Notes: generated from the letters alone by a model not told the origin. DNA of 64,000 bases from SABY01 sp964612515 (GCA_964612515.1 CAZTCX010000002.1:8058-72057); one strand, 5' to 3'. Shown: positions 45,154 to 54,861, counted from the stretch's first letter. Made by a program: numbers and translations.

Positions 45154-45161
45154 TACTTTTG
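45154..45161 (+). promoter_or_regulatory. Predicted -7 element for sucD
   Basis: TACTTTTGC, 32 bases before the sucD ATG at 45194, matches TAnnTTTG. Confidence 0.45.
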
Positions 45162-45193
45162 CCAGGTTTTAAAAAATTAAAATATAAATCATC

Positions 45194-46066
45194 ATGAGTG
45201 TTTTGGTTGATAAGAATTCGAAGGTAGTAGTGCAGGGATTTACCGGCAGTGAAGGAAGTTTTCATGCACAGCAAATGATCGAGTATGGTACCCAGGTAGT
45301 GGGTGGTGTTACCCCAGGAAAAGGTGGTCAATCTCATCTCGACCGTCCGGTTTTTAATACAGTGCGCGAGGCCGTAGAACAGGCAGGTGCCAACGTATCG
45401 GTGATTTTTGTGCCGCCGGCTTTTGCCGCCGACGCCATTATGGAAGCTGCCGATGCTGGTATTGGTGTGGTCATCTGCATCACCGAAGGTATTCCTACCA
45501 AAGACATGATGGTTGTAAAAGAGTTTTTAAAATGTAAGAAAACACGTTTGGTCGGTCCCAACTGTCCGGGCGTAATCACTCCCGGTGAAGCCAAAGTTGG
45601 TATTATGCCAGGCTTTATTCATACTCCCGGCCGAGTGGGCATTGTCTCCCGTTCCGGAACGCTTACCTACGAAGCCGTAGATCAGCTTACCAAAGCCGGA
45701 CTTGGACAAACTACTGCCATCGGCATTGGTGGCGACCCGATTATTGGAACTACTACCCGCGACGCCATTGAGCTTTTTATGAACGATCCCAAAACTGAAG
45801 GTATCGTGATGATTGGTGAAATTGGCGGAACCATGGAAGCCGATGCCGCTGAATACGTTAAAGCAAATAACCATAAACCAGTGGTAGGTTTTATTGCCGG
45901 TGCTACTGCTCCCAAAGGCCGGACCATGGGACATGCCGGCGCTATTATCGGTGGCAAAGACGATACCGCTGAGGCTAAAAAGAAAATCATGCGCGAGTGT
46001 GGCATCCACGTGGTGGACTCGCCCGCAGATATCGGTAAGAAAATGGCCGAGCTACTCAACGGTTAA
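45194..46066 (+). CDS. sucD: Succinyl-CoA ligase alpha subunit
   Basis: 290 residues. GFTGSEGSFHAQQMIEYG is the CoA-binding Rossmann start, ITEGIP and GPNCPGVITPGE lead to the second domain, and His247 in GHAGAIIGG is the phosphohistidine. It makes succinyl-CoA or, in the reverse direction, ATP/GTP and succinate in the TCA cycle. sucC is not adjacent on either side, so the beta subunit is encoded elsewhere. A terminator follows. Confidence 0.96.
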   Translation: MSVLVDKNSKVVVQGFTGSEGSFHAQQMIEYGTQVVGGVTPGKGGQSHLDRPVFNTVREAVEQAGANVSVIFVPPAFAADAIMEAADAGIGVVICITEGIPTKDMMVVKEFLKCKKTRLVGPNCPGVITPGEAKVGIMPGFIHTPGRVGIVSRSGTLTYEAVDQLTKAGLGQTTAIGIGGDPIIGTTTRDAIELFMNDPKTEGIVMIGEIGGTMEADAAEYVKANNHKPVVGFIAGATAPKGRTMGHAGAIIGGKDDTAEAKKKIMRECGIHVVDSPADIGKKMAELLNG

Positions 46067-46089
46067 TATAGAATATCAGATAAGACACG

Positions 46090-46125
46090 AAACGGTTGAC
46101 TGTTGCAGGTCAGCCGTTTTTTTTT
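46090..46125 (+). terminator. Terminator after sucD
   Basis: Stem aaacggttgac (46090-46100) pairs with gtcagccgttt (46109-46119) with one wobble pair and runs into a T-tract ending at 46125. It starts 24 bases after the stop. Confidence 0.85.
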
Positions 46126-46141
46126 GCAAAGGGGATTTATT

Positions 46142-46149
46142 TACTTTTG
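46142..46149 (+). promoter_or_regulatory. Predicted -7 element for valS
   Basis: TACTTTTGC, 31 bases before the valS ATG at 46181, matches TAnnTTTG. It supports the 46181 start over an in-frame upstream one at 46103 inside the terminator. Confidence 0.5.
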
Positions 46150-46180
46150 CACCTCTTTTTATTTAATAAATTCAAAAGCA

Positions 46181-48820
46181 ATGCAGATTCCTTCAAAATA
46201 CGATCCTTCACTTACCGAAGATAAGTGGTACAAATGCTGGATGGACAAAGGTTTTTTTAGATCAGTGCCCGACGACCGGGAGCCTTTTTGTATCGTCATT
46301 CCACCGCCAAACGTCACGGGTGTTTTGCACATGGGGCATATCCTCAACAACACGATTCAGGATGTGCTGGTACGTCGCGCACGTATGCAGGGCAAAAATG
46401 CCTTGTGGCTGCCCGGTACCGACCACGCTTCTATTGCTACCGAAGCTAAGGTGGTGGCGCATCTCAAAGACAAAGGAATTGATAAGAAGAATCTTAGCCG
46501 TAGCGAATTTCTGGAGCATGCCTGGGAATGGAAAGAAAAGCATGGTGGCATCATCCTCGAACAGCTCAAAAAGCTTGGCGCTTCATGCGATTGGGAACGC
46601 ACCCGTTTCACCATGGATGAAAGCATGTATGAATCGGTGATTGATGTTTTTATCGATTTGTACAACAAAGGATTGATATACCGTGGCATACGCATGGTCA
46701 ACTGGGATCCTGCTGCACTTACCGCGCTTTCCGACGAGGAGGTTGTGTACCAGGAAGAAAATTCCAAACTTTATTATGTTAGATATCGCGTCGAAAATGA
46801 AGAGGATCAATGGGTGACCATTGCTACTACACGCCCCGAAACGATTTTGGGCGACACGGCCGTCTGCGTAAATCCCAACGATAAAAGATTTAAAAGCCTG
46901 GCCGGAAAACGTGTGCTGGTTCCTCTGGTCAACCGCTCGGTGCCCATTATTCAGGATGAGTATGTCGACATGGAGTTTGGAACGGGTTGCCTAAAAATTA
47001 CACCGGCACACGACATCAACGATTATGAAATTGGAATCCGTCACAAGCTCGACAGTATTGATATTTTCAACGACAACGGCACGCTCAATGAGGCTGCGCA
47101 GCTTTATGTAGGCGAAGATCGCGACATAGTTCGTCGCAAGATTGTAAAAGACCTCGATGCCGCCGGTAATCTGGTGAAAGTAGAAGATTACCAAAACAAG
47201 GTTGGATATTCTGAACGCACACATGTGCCCATCGAGCCCAAGCTTTCGCTGCAATGGTTCTTAAAAATGTCGGAGCTGGCTGGCCCTGCACTCGACGTGG
47301 TGATGGACGACACCATTGCTTTTCATCCAAAGAAATTTAAAAATACCTACCGCCATTGGATGGAAAACGTCCGCGACTGGTGCATCTCACGGCAGTTGTG
47401 GTGGGGACAGCGCATTCCGGTTTATTACCTTCCCAATCGTGAAATGGTGGTGGCTAAATCTGCGGAGGAGGCTTTGCAAAAAGCGCTTGTGCAATATCCG
47501 GAATTGGAAAATCTGAGCATCGACGACATCAAACAAGACGAAGATGTACTTGATACCTGGTTTTCGTCGTGGCTGTGGCCAATATCCGTTTTCGACGGAA
47601 TTCGTCATCCCGACAATCCCGACATCAATTATTATTATCCTACCAACGACCTGGTAACCGCTCCGGAAATCCTATTTTTCTGGGTGGCGCGTATGATTAT
47701 GGCCGGACTGGAATATCGTGGTGAAATTCCTTTCAAAAACGTTTACCTTACGGGAATTGTGCGCGACAAACAAGGCCGCAAGATGTCTAAGTCGCTGGGC
47801 AATTCACCCGATCCGGTAGAAATGATGAAACAATATGGCGCCGACGGAACGCGTGTGGGAATGTTGTTTACTTCGCCGGCAGGCAACGATTTGCCTTTCG
47901 ATGTTTCGCTTTGCGAGCAGGGGCGGAATTTTAGCAATAAAATATGGAATGCGCTGCGGCTTGTAAAAGGATGGGAAATAGATAGTGAGTTACCACAGCC
48001 CGAAAACAGTGCCATTGCTGTCGATTGGTTCAAAGCTCAATTTAATGATGCGCTCAAAACCATTGATGAGCATTATGCAAAATACCGGATTTCGGATGCA
48101 CTGATGGCATCTTACAAACTCGTCTGGGACGACTTCTGTTCGTGGTACCTTGAAATGATCAAGCCGGCCTATCAGCAACCTATTGATGCCGTTACGTATT
48201 TGCGAACCATTACAATCTTCGAAAACCTGATGAAGGTATTGCATCCTTTCATGCCATTTCTTACCGAAGAAATTTGGCATCTGCTGGCTGACCGTGCCGA
48301 TGGAGATTGCATTATTGGTGCGCCCTGGCCGGAGCAGCAGCGCATCCGCCATAAAATCCTCGAGCAGTTCTACTTTGCCAAAGAGGTGGTTAACGCTGCC
48401 AGAAATATCCGTGCTGCCCGCAACATTCCACAAAAGGAGACACTTGATTTTTATATTAAAAAGAATCTCGATCAGCAGCCCGACACTACTTTTGATGGAT
48501 TGGTAGCCAAGCTATGCAATTTGCGAAAGCTCGAATATGTGGATGAAAAAGTTGATAATGCGCTTTCGTTTGTCGTGCGTTCTACCGAGTTTTATATCCC
48601 GATTACGGAAACGGTGGATGTTGAAGCTGAGATAAAGAAATTGCGCGATGAGCTTGTTTACACGCAGGGGTTTCATAATTCTGTGATGAAGAAACTTTCT
48701 AACGAACGCTTTGTGAATAGTGCGCCGGAGGCTGTGGTAGCGGGCGAGCGCAAGAAGCTATCGGATGCAGAGAATAGGATGAAGGTGATCACCGATCAGA
48801 TAGCTGCGCTGCAAGGATAA
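46181..48820 (+). CDS. valS: Valine--tRNA ligase
   Basis: 879 residues from ATG 46181, where IPSKYDPSLTEDKWYKCW begins as in other ValRS; the extra 26 residues upstream come from the terminator region. Class I synthetase marks: PPPNVTGVLHMGH (HIGH motif), the CP1 editing domain (TTRPETILGDTAV), the KMSKSLGNSPDP loop, an anticodon-binding domain and a C-terminal coiled-coil arm (EAEIKKLRDELVY). It charges tRNA-Val and edits threonine. Confidence 0.97.
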   Translation: MQIPSKYDPSLTEDKWYKCWMDKGFFRSVPDDREPFCIVIPPPNVTGVLHMGHILNNTIQDVLVRRARMQGKNALWLPGTDHASIATEAKVVAHLKDKGIDKKNLSRSEFLEHAWEWKEKHGGIILEQLKKLGASCDWERTRFTMDESMYESVIDVFIDLYNKGLIYRGIRMVNWDPAALTALSDEEVVYQEENSKLYYVRYRVENEEDQWVTIATTRPETILGDTAVCVNPNDKRFKSLAGKRVLVPLVNRSVPIIQDEYVDMEFGTGCLKITPAHDINDYEIGIRHKLDSIDIFNDNGTLNEAAQLYVGEDRDIVRRKIVKDLDAAGNLVKVEDYQNKVGYSERTHVPIEPKLSLQWFLKMSELAGPALDVVMDDTIAFHPKKFKNTYRHWMENVRDWCISRQLWWGQRIPVYYLPNREMVVAKSAEEALQKALVQYPELENLSIDDIKQDEDVLDTWFSSWLWPISVFDGIRHPDNPDINYYYPTNDLVTAPEILFFWVARMIMAGLEYRGEIPFKNVYLTGIVRDKQGRKMSKSLGNSPDPVEMMKQYGADGTRVGMLFTSPAGNDLPFDVSLCEQGRNFSNKIWNALRLVKGWEIDSELPQPENSAIAVDWFKAQFNDALKTIDEHYAKYRISDALMASYKLVWDDFCSWYLEMIKPAYQQPIDAVTYLRTITIFENLMKVLHPFMPFLTEEIWHLLADRADGDCIIGAPWPEQQRIRHKILEQFYFAKEVVNAARNIRAARNIPQKETLDFYIKKNLDQQPDTTFDGLVAKLCNLRKLEYVDEKVDNALSFVVRSTEFYIPITETVDVEAEIKKLRDELVYTQGFHNSVMKKLSNERFVNSAPEAVVAGERKKLSDAENRMKVITDQIAALQG

Positions 48821-48830
48821 TATGAAATTC

Positions 48831-48870
48831 CAAAATCCAATAAAGCAAAATCCAATAAAGCAAAATCCAG
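48831..48870. repeat. Short tandem repeat caaaatccaataaag
   Basis: Two and two-thirds copies of the 15-base unit caaaatccaataaag directly after valS. Similar A-rich aattccaaa-type spacers lie near 9945-10010, 37130-37200 and 57915-58065. Confidence 0.7.
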
Positions 48871-48956
48871 AGAAATTTCAATAGCTAAAATTCAAAATTC
48901 CAAACCTTCGTGTTCGGAATTTTTAGTTTGTAGCTTGATTCAGTAGCTTTTTATTC

Positions 48957-49613
48957 TTATTCCGAAAAAACGTACTCCAGAATGTTTGCGCCCATCTTTA
49001 GGGCTTTCAACCGGGTTTCTTCAGAATCTTTGTGTACTTCGTAGTCTTCCCATCCGTCGCCAAGATCGGTTTCGTAGGTATAATAACAAACCAGGCGCCC
49101 TTCCCAAATCAGCCCAAATCCCTGCGGGGGCTTACCGTCGTGCTCATGAATTTTGGGAGGTCCACTTGTAAAGGTAAATTTTTGATGATAGATAGGATGA
49201 TCGAAAGGTAATTCAACAAAGTCAAGCTCCGGGAAAACCTTTTTCATCTGCGGACGGACGAATTTGTCCAAACCATAATTATCGTCGATATGGAGGAAAC
49301 CACCTGCCAGCATATATTCGCGAAGGTTGCTTGCCTCCTGTGTTGAAAAGACCACGTTTCCATGACCTGTCATATGAACAAAAGGGTAGTTGAAAAGGTC
49401 GGGACTCCCCACTTCCACAGTGGCCGGCTCGGAGTTGATGGTGGTATTCAATTGTTTGTTGGCAAAAGTAATCAGGTTGGGCAGCGAGGTAGGGTTGGCA
49501 TACCAATCGCCGCCGCCATTGTATTTCAACAGGGCAATCTGCACACCGCCTTTGGGTATGGCAGCAGCCATCAGTAATATTGCAACAATGGATAAGGCAA
49601 CTATTTTTTTCAT
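48957..49613 (-). CDS. DUF4159 exported protein
   Basis: 218 residues with a signal peptide (about 1-20, ending AAAIPKGG). GGGDWYANPTSLPNLITF, MTGHGNVVFS, LREYMLAGGFLHIDDNYG and LPFDHPIYH are the pattern of DUF4159, a class I glutamine-amidotransferase-like fold without obvious nucleophile. These proteins often accompany MoxR/vWA gliding or aerotolerance clusters, but here the gene follows rsmE by 11 bases. Function unknown. Confidence 0.85.
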   Translation of the reverse strand: MKKIVALSIVAILLMAAAIPKGGVQIALLKYNGGGDWYANPTSLPNLITFANKQLNTTINSEPATVEVGSPDLFNYPFVHMTGHGNVVFSTQEASNLREYMLAGGFLHIDDNYGLDKFVRPQMKKVFPELDFVELPFDHPIYHQKFTFTSGPPKIHEHDGKPPQGFGLIWEGRLVCYYTYETDLGDGWEDYEVHKDSEETRLKALKMGANILEYVFSE

Positions 49614-49624
49614 AGTAATCGAAG

Positions 49625-50329
49625 TTATCGGTTTTTCAGCGCTAAAATGTGGCAGGCCACAAGTGCTGCTGTTTCTGTTCTTAAACGATTTTCGCCCAAA
49701 CTTATTGGTTCAAATCCCCGCTGTTGTGCCAGTAGGATTTCGTCGTTGCTAAAGTCGCCCTCCGGACCAATTAACACAGCTATCTCTTTTCCTGGCTCTG
49801 CTGCGTCGAACAACAATCGATGCGGCTCATCGCTCACATAGGCGAGGAGTTTTTGTGTGTTATCGCTCAAGCTTCCAGTGTATTCATCAAATGTGGAAAG
49901 CTCACCGAGCACAGGAAGCCATGTTTGTTGCGATTGTTTGATGGCGGCTATCAGGATTTTACGCAGACGTTCGGAGTTGATCCTAATGCGTTCCGAGTGC
50001 TTGCATTGCAACGGCGTAATCGTGCCGACGCCTATCTCGGTAGCTTTTTCGAGGAACCATTCAAAGCGTGCCATATTTTTGGTTGGAGCTACCGCAATAT
50101 GGTTGCGTCGCTGGGAAGGCTCTGTTGTAAAATGCTTTTCGATCACTTCAAATCGGCACGCCCGCGGATTATTATCGAGCAGTCTGCAGATAAAACGATG
50201 ACCCACTCCGTCGGTAAAGGTCACCTGATCATCAGGCATCAACCTTAACACACGGCTTATGTGACGGGATTCTTCCGCGTCAGTTTTGAAATCCTGGTCC
50301 TCAATCGAGTTCGAATAAAACCAATGCAT
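49625..50329 (-). CDS. rsmE: 16S rRNA (uracil1498-N3)-methyltransferase
   Basis: 234 residues. N-terminal PUA-like domain with ESRHISRVLRLMPDDQVTFTDG, then the SPOUT trefoil-knot domain: WFLEKATEIGVGTITPLQCKHSE, IAAIKQSQQTWLP, and the knot IGPEGDFSNDEI with LGENRLRTETAAL. It methylates U1498 of 16S rRNA. It is followed at 11 bases by the DUF4159 gene and stands just upstream of the T9SS cargo's terminator. Confidence 0.95.
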   Translation of the reverse strand: MHWFYSNSIEDQDFKTDAEESRHISRVLRLMPDDQVTFTDGVGHRFICRLLDNNPRACRFEVIEKHFTTEPSQRRNHIAVAPTKNMARFEWFLEKATEIGVGTITPLQCKHSERIRINSERLRKILIAAIKQSQQTWLPVLGELSTFDEYTGSLSDNTQKLLAYVSDEPHRLLFDAAEPGKEIAVLIGPEGDFSNDEILLAQQRGFEPISLGENRLRTETAALVACHILALKNR

Positions 50330-50351
50330 ACCTTATTAATAAGTTATAATA

Positions 50352-50386
50352 AAAAAACCTGCTCCGGTGAGAGAGCAGGTTTTTTT
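50352..50386 (-). terminator. Terminator after the 1290-residue T9SS cargo
   Basis: Stem aaaaaacctgctc (50352-50364) and gagcaggttttttt (50373-50385) with a 9-base loop, with T-runs on both strands. It lies 18 bases past the cargo stop and 23 before the rsmE start. Confidence 0.85.
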
Positions 50387-50402
50387 ATAAAGTTAATGAA
50401 TG

Positions 50403-53400
50403 CTATTCAAGAATGATTTTTTGAATGCGGGTAGATTCTTCATTGACAAGCTGCACAAAGTAAATTCCTTTGGGCTGTGTCGAAAGATTGATGGTAGTGC
50501 TTTCGGCAATTACGCCACGATAGATCACCTGACCTTTTACGTTGGTAATGGTAAGGGTAGCATCTTTGTCGAGGCCTTTTATCGTCAACTGACCAGTGGT
50601 CGGGTTAGGATAAATGGCTACTGATTCCAAAGTATTTTCGCCAATAGCTACTGCGCTAAGCTTCATATTGTTGATCATCGACATTCCTTCGATAGCAAAC
50701 AGTCCGTTGTAGTTGGGCATTTCGGTGCTGTAGTCAACGCTGACAACAAATTCTTGTTCCGTAGCTGGACGATACAGACGATAGGTCATCAGTTCGCCTT
50801 CAACCAGACCATCAACATAATTGGGAGTAGTAATAAGATCATCACCAAAGGCAATCAGCAGGATATTGTTGTCCTGACTGGTAACTTCTGAGAAGCCAAC
50901 GCAAACCCCTTCGGTATTAAACACGCCAATCTGGTCGCCGATTTCAAGTGATTCCAGCACAGTGTTCTGAATGGCTATAAAATGAGGTGTAGCGGTATTA
51001 ATTACTTTGTTCCATGCAATAGTTTCGCCTTTGTATGGCTTGGTTGCACCTGACGATTTTGCTGATTTTGCCGATGGCGGATAAGTGTAGGTGTCCGCAT
51101 TGATCATATTCAACAAGTAAGCCTCATCGGGTTTCAGGTTAAGAAGTGTATAAATATTACCACTTGGCCAGTAGATATCGCCGGTGTTCATATGGTACGC
51201 GAATAAAAGGTTTGCACCAACTGCTGTAGCAAAATCTGAAGTTGCTACATTGTAAGGAACCCTTACCGGAAGATAGCTGGAACCCTTGGGAATATTCACC
51301 GTTTTGTTGGCAGTTTCAATACCGGTAACGATACAGCTATCAGTTTGTATCATTTTAGCTTTATAACCTAAAATGGGAGTGATGTTTCCAATGGTATTAA
51401 TGTTTTCAGGAACCCACCAGAGACCGTGAGGTTGCTGACGAACGGTAATGATCATATTCTCAGCAAGACCTTCTAAAACATCCTCGATAGCAGCGCTGGG
51501 TGCCGGTTCCATGTAAATTGAGAATCCGCTCCAATCTTGCTGTATGGTCAGACATTGTACTTGAGTGATGTTGATGTTGATGTTTCCAAATGAGCCATCT
51601 TCACCACCAACAGCAATATAATAAGTACCTGCTGAGAGGTTGCAGAAACCTGCAGCAGCAGCATCATTATTACAACCATCATAGGCAAAGTCGATAGCTC
51701 CGTGAGGGATCGTGTCAGGGAAGATGGGTGCATTTTCGCAATCGTCATACAAAGCAATGAAGGTGTCAAAATCAGAACCGCAGGTGGATACAAAAATGTC
51801 CATGTCAGTAAGAAGCGTTACTTCGAACCACTGCAGTTGTCCTGCAACAAATGTTTCAGCATCCAGTGCCGGGTCGTTGGGGTTACCATAGTTAATTGCG
51901 TCAAAACATCCGCTAACAACTTCTACACAAACGGTATCCGAAGGAGCTGATTCAGTTCCATCGGGCATGATCTGGGTTACATAGTAGCACCAGTTGCCAT
52001 CATGGATTACGTCAAACATTCCTGTTTCGGGAGTGCCTTTGAGCAACCAGATATATTCGTATCCTGGAGCACCGTTATCGAGCATGCGGTAAACGTTAAA
52101 AGTAGGAACATAGTTACCGCCATCTTCATAGATAGTAACGTAGCCATCAAAACTAGACGGGTCGCCTGTATAGCCATCACCCATAAAATAGTATTGAGCT
52201 ACCTGAGGGCCGGCAACAGCATCTGCATTTACCGTTACCGTGAAGTCGATAAAGTGGAAAGGAACTCCGTTTGTCCAGAAATATTCAGGAGCAGCATCCC
52301 ATGATACCTTTTGGCCACTGATTGTAGCAACGACTTCGTTACCTGTTGATTCCGGGAAAACTGAAGCAGCAACTGGTGTGATGCCGGCTGGCAGGATGAT
52401 TTCGAAATATCGTCCAAAATCCTGATTTCCCGTAAGATCTTCCGGTGCATATGCAGTAAGGGTAAATTCCAATGTATTGGTCGAAGAAGGAACGTAGTTG
52501 TTGTTACTTTCTACTTCACCCATTACGACGTCGGTACCTTTCTCTTGTTTCTTTGCGGCTGGTGCCCATGACAGGTCTGCATATCCATATCCTATTGCAG
52601 AAGCAGCAGTGAGTGTAGGTCGCTTGTCATTGAGCTCAAAATTTTGTGTAGTGGTATTGCCATCAGTAACAACAACTCCGGTTGCTGTTGATGTGGAATA
52701 ACCAAGAAGGAATCCGTTTGCAGTAACATCATAAGTTCCGGCTGGAATATCAAATGAATAATTTCCTAAAGCATCCGTGGTGGTGCTGAAAACATCAGCC
52801 GAAATAGCTACACCCTGAATACCGTTAGTACCATCGGTTACTATGCCACTGATGGCGCCAACAGCGTCGGTACCAACAATAAACTCAGCCTGGTAATTGT
52901 ATCCGGGGCATGGGTTACCTTCATAGTAGGTAGGGGCTATCATGAAATAATAAGTACCTGCAGGCAGGTTCATAAATTCGATAGAATCTTCCAGGCAAGC
53001 AGGCAGATTTTTGTAATGTGTAAAATAATTACCTAAGTTTTCACATCCCGGAATTCCCATCTCCGACTGAGCAACCAGACCAAAAGTAGTAGGTTGTTCG
53101 GCAACAACTGACAGTTTTATGCTGCTAATGGCGCCGATTGTGATTTCAAACCAGTCAGTATCACGGGTTCCACCGTCAGCAGAAAGGTTACCGCAAACTA
53201 CTTCACCACCGGTGACGGTCATGAAAGCAGGTGCGGGCATGTTACATCCGTCGTTTGTAAAAGTACCGCAGGCTTCACCTTCCGCATTTCCACTACAAAC
53301 TATGGTGCAGGTGGTTTCTTCGTAAATGCTCAGGAAGCCTTCGCCGGTTTCATTACCAAACCCCGATACCCTGACAAGATATGTATTGCCACTCGTAACA

Positions 53401-54275
53401 GGGAGTGTCAATTTGGATTGAAGATCGCAATAGTCATCATTGAAACCAAGTAAAGTTCCACTACAAGCATCATAAAGTTCCAGATAAGTGTCAAAGTCGC
53501 TTTCACAAACATCTATCGATGCATTTCCTGTGAATGAAGCTGTGTAGCTGAACCAGATGTCGTATCTTCCATCACCCGGCCATACACTTGATGTGGCTTC
53601 TACTGTCGAATAGTAGAGTCCATTTACTTCACCAACTGCTTTTGCATTCACGCAATCATCATTGGGAATTACTGTGGTAGGTGCAATGTTAAAATCAAAT
53701 TCTGGGATTGATGTTCCTTTGGCAGGTCCAGGCCAGCTATCAATGATCAGATAATAGGTGCCGGCTTCGAGCGCGATGCTAAAGCCATGCGCTAAACCAG
53801 TGCCGTACGTGTCGGTGCTAACTGCAAGACACGTGGCTGTTGGGTTGTCGTAGCATTGCTCGTTAAGTGCCATCCCTGAATAAGTTGTTCCTTTTGGATC
53901 GATGGTGAAGGTGAGGGTGGTATCGAAAGCAAGATCAAGTACCAGAATCATGTCTTCTCCGCCGTCGAAATCGTTAAGGCAGGTGTTTTCGTAGTTGTTA
54001 CCTCTGCCTGTAGTGCTTTCGCCTGTAAGGTTAAAAGGCAAATCACCGGCAGTGGTGATAGTGTGAATCATTGGATTGGTGCAGTCGTCACCGATAGCTT
54101 TGGAGCCTCCTGGGGCGAGAGGTACTTGTCCTGTGGAGCCGTGCAATTGACGAATCAACTCTAGTTTGTCAAGAGCGTTCTTACCTGTTTGATTATCAGG
54201 TAGCTTCTGAGCAGATAGAGAGACCGAAATACCAATCACGAGGGCCAAAAGACTAAATTTAGTAAAGGTTTTCAT
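50403..54275 (-). CDS. Large T9SS cargo protein with PPC-type repeats
   Basis: 1290 residues with a signal peptide (about 1-22, ending LSAQ). Several PPC-like beta-sandwiches share Gly-Thr-Tyr-Tyr and CGSDFDTxxxLYDxC patterns (about 60-190, 200-315, 340-470, 830-940). A carboxypeptidase-regulatory-like domain lies at about 475-550 (GIVTDGTNGIQGVAISAD). A later domain (about 950-1190) is of the type seen in Bacteroidota secreted proteins. The last 70 residues are a type A sorting domain (VAIYPNPTTGQL, GIYFVQLVNEE, KIILE). No catalytic motif is found, so it is probably adhesive or structural. Monocistronic with a strong terminator and a long leader. Confidence 0.85.
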   Translation of the reverse strand: MKTFTKFSLLALVIGISVSLSAQKLPDNQTGKNALDKLELIRQLHGSTGQVPLAPGGSKAIGDDCTNPMIHTITTAGDLPFNLTGESTTGRGNNYENTCLNDFDGGEDMILVLDLAFDTTLTFTIDPKGTTYSGMALNEQCYDNPTATCLAVSTDTYGTGLAHGFSIALEAGTYYLIIDSWPGPAKGTSIPEFDFNIAPTTVIPNDDCVNAKAVGEVNGLYYSTVEATSSVWPGDGRYDIWFSYTASFTGNASIDVCESDFDTYLELYDACSGTLLGFNDDYCDLQSKLTLPVTSGNTYLVRVSGFGNETGEGFLSIYEETTCTIVCSGNAEGEACGTFTNDGCNMPAPAFMTVTGGEVVCGNLSADGGTRDTDWFEITIGAISSIKLSVVAEQPTTFGLVAQSEMGIPGCENLGNYFTHYKNLPACLEDSIEFMNLPAGTYYFMIAPTYYEGNPCPGYNYQAEFIVGTDAVGAISGIVTDGTNGIQGVAISADVFSTTTDALGNYSFDIPAGTYDVTANGFLLGYSTSTATGVVVTDGNTTTQNFELNDKRPTLTAASAIGYGYADLSWAPAAKKQEKGTDVVMGEVESNNNYVPSSTNTLEFTLTAYAPEDLTGNQDFGRYFEIILPAGITPVAASVFPESTGNEVVATISGQKVSWDAAPEYFWTNGVPFHFIDFTVTVNADAVAGPQVAQYYFMGDGYTGDPSSFDGYVTIYEDGGNYVPTFNVYRMLDNGAPGYEYIWLLKGTPETGMFDVIHDGNWCYYVTQIMPDGTESAPSDTVCVEVVSGCFDAINYGNPNDPALDAETFVAGQLQWFEVTLLTDMDIFVSTCGSDFDTFIALYDDCENAPIFPDTIPHGAIDFAYDGCNNDAAAAGFCNLSAGTYYIAVGGEDGSFGNININITQVQCLTIQQDWSGFSIYMEPAPSAAIEDVLEGLAENMIITVRQQPHGLWWVPENINTIGNITPILGYKAKMIQTDSCIVTGIETANKTVNIPKGSSYLPVRVPYNVATSDFATAVGANLLFAYHMNTGDIYWPSGNIYTLLNLKPDEAYLLNMINADTYTYPPSAKSAKSSGATKPYKGETIAWNKVINTATPHFIAIQNTVLESLEIGDQIGVFNTEGVCVGFSEVTSQDNNILLIAFGDDLITTPNYVDGLVEGELMTYRLYRPATEQEFVVSVDYSTEMPNYNGLFAIEGMSMINNMKLSAVAIGENTLESVAIYPNPTTGQLTIKGLDKDATLTITNVKGQVIYRGVIAESTTINLSTQPKGIYFVQLVNEESTRIQKIILE

Positions 54276-54688
54276 AATGATCTCATTTTAGATGAATATT
54301 TGATTTATTGCTGTTTTCTTACGTTTGATGCGTGTTACTACTTAGGGAAATCAAATGCAATTATAAATATTAATATCCAAACCGCAAACTGAATTTTCCA
54401 TTCTTCCAGTTTTGAATTCTAATTTCAAAACCTAATGTGTTAATAATTAACTAAATAGCCTCTGTTCTGGTAAATTTCAAATTATGTATCTTAACAAAGA
54501 TTAACGCTGCACCTATTGTACTTCTATTAATCCATGCGTTGCAAAAATAAACAAATCTGCATAGGCAGGCGCTTTATTCAAAAAAAACCACCTTCAACCC
54601 GATATTATTTATTAACAACTAATAAACAAACAGTGGCAGTTTGTGCTGGCAGGCGGCTGCTAAAAACTGTTAAATTGCCATCGTCTGG
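54276..54688. other. Long upstream region of the 1290-residue cargo gene
   Basis: 413 bases between the cargo start (54275) and the small gene ending at 54689. On the minus strand the TATTTTTG box at 54542-54549 would give a leader of about 260 bases. The left part is AT-rich without clear structure; the right part (54560-54688) is the tail of the cyd operon. No coding frame is evident. Confidence 0.4.
54542..54549 (-). promoter_or_regulatory. Possible -7 element for the large T9SS cargo
   Basis: TATTTTTGC on the minus strand matches TAnnTTTG, 266 bases before the ATG at 54275. It implies an unusually long leader, or another start site closer in. Confidence 0.35.
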
Positions 54689-54814
54689 CTAAACATCCTC
54701 GCCATCCTCGGTAAGTTTCCTATTCAGTTTTTTCAGATTATATCTTACCAGCCAGTAGGATAACAGGATCACTGCCGGCCAAAGTATGAGGCGTATGATT
54801 TGGCTTAAGTACAT
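54689..54814 (-). CDS. 41-residue membrane peptide at the end of the cyd operon
   Basis: ATG at 54814, TAG at 54691-54689, 41 residues, beginning 47 bases after the cydB stop on the same strand. It reads MYLSQIIRLILWPAVILLSY then WLVRYNLKKLNRKLTEDGED and V: one hydrophobic helix with Trp and Tyr at its edges, a positively charged exit (VRYNLKKLNRK) and an acidic tail. The layout and place resemble CydX/CbdX, the single-helix subunits (about 30-50 residues) that stabilise cytochrome bd, though the sequence is not clearly alignable to CydX. Too short for most gene finders. Function is inference. Confidence 0.55.
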   Translation of the reverse strand: MYLSQIIRLILWPAVILLSYWLVRYNLKKLNRKLTEDGEDV

Positions 54815-54861
54815 GTTTTTCTTTTTTTAGATGAAACAATGATTTTAAATATCATGGAATG

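Noticed and set aside
46103..46180. N-terminal extension of valS
   Set aside because: The extra 26 codons lie over the sucD terminator and promoter box and do not resemble ValRS.
54689..54814. Classical CydX by sequence
   Set aside because: Only place, size and single-helix layout fit; I cannot align it with the known CydX family, so no gene symbol is given.
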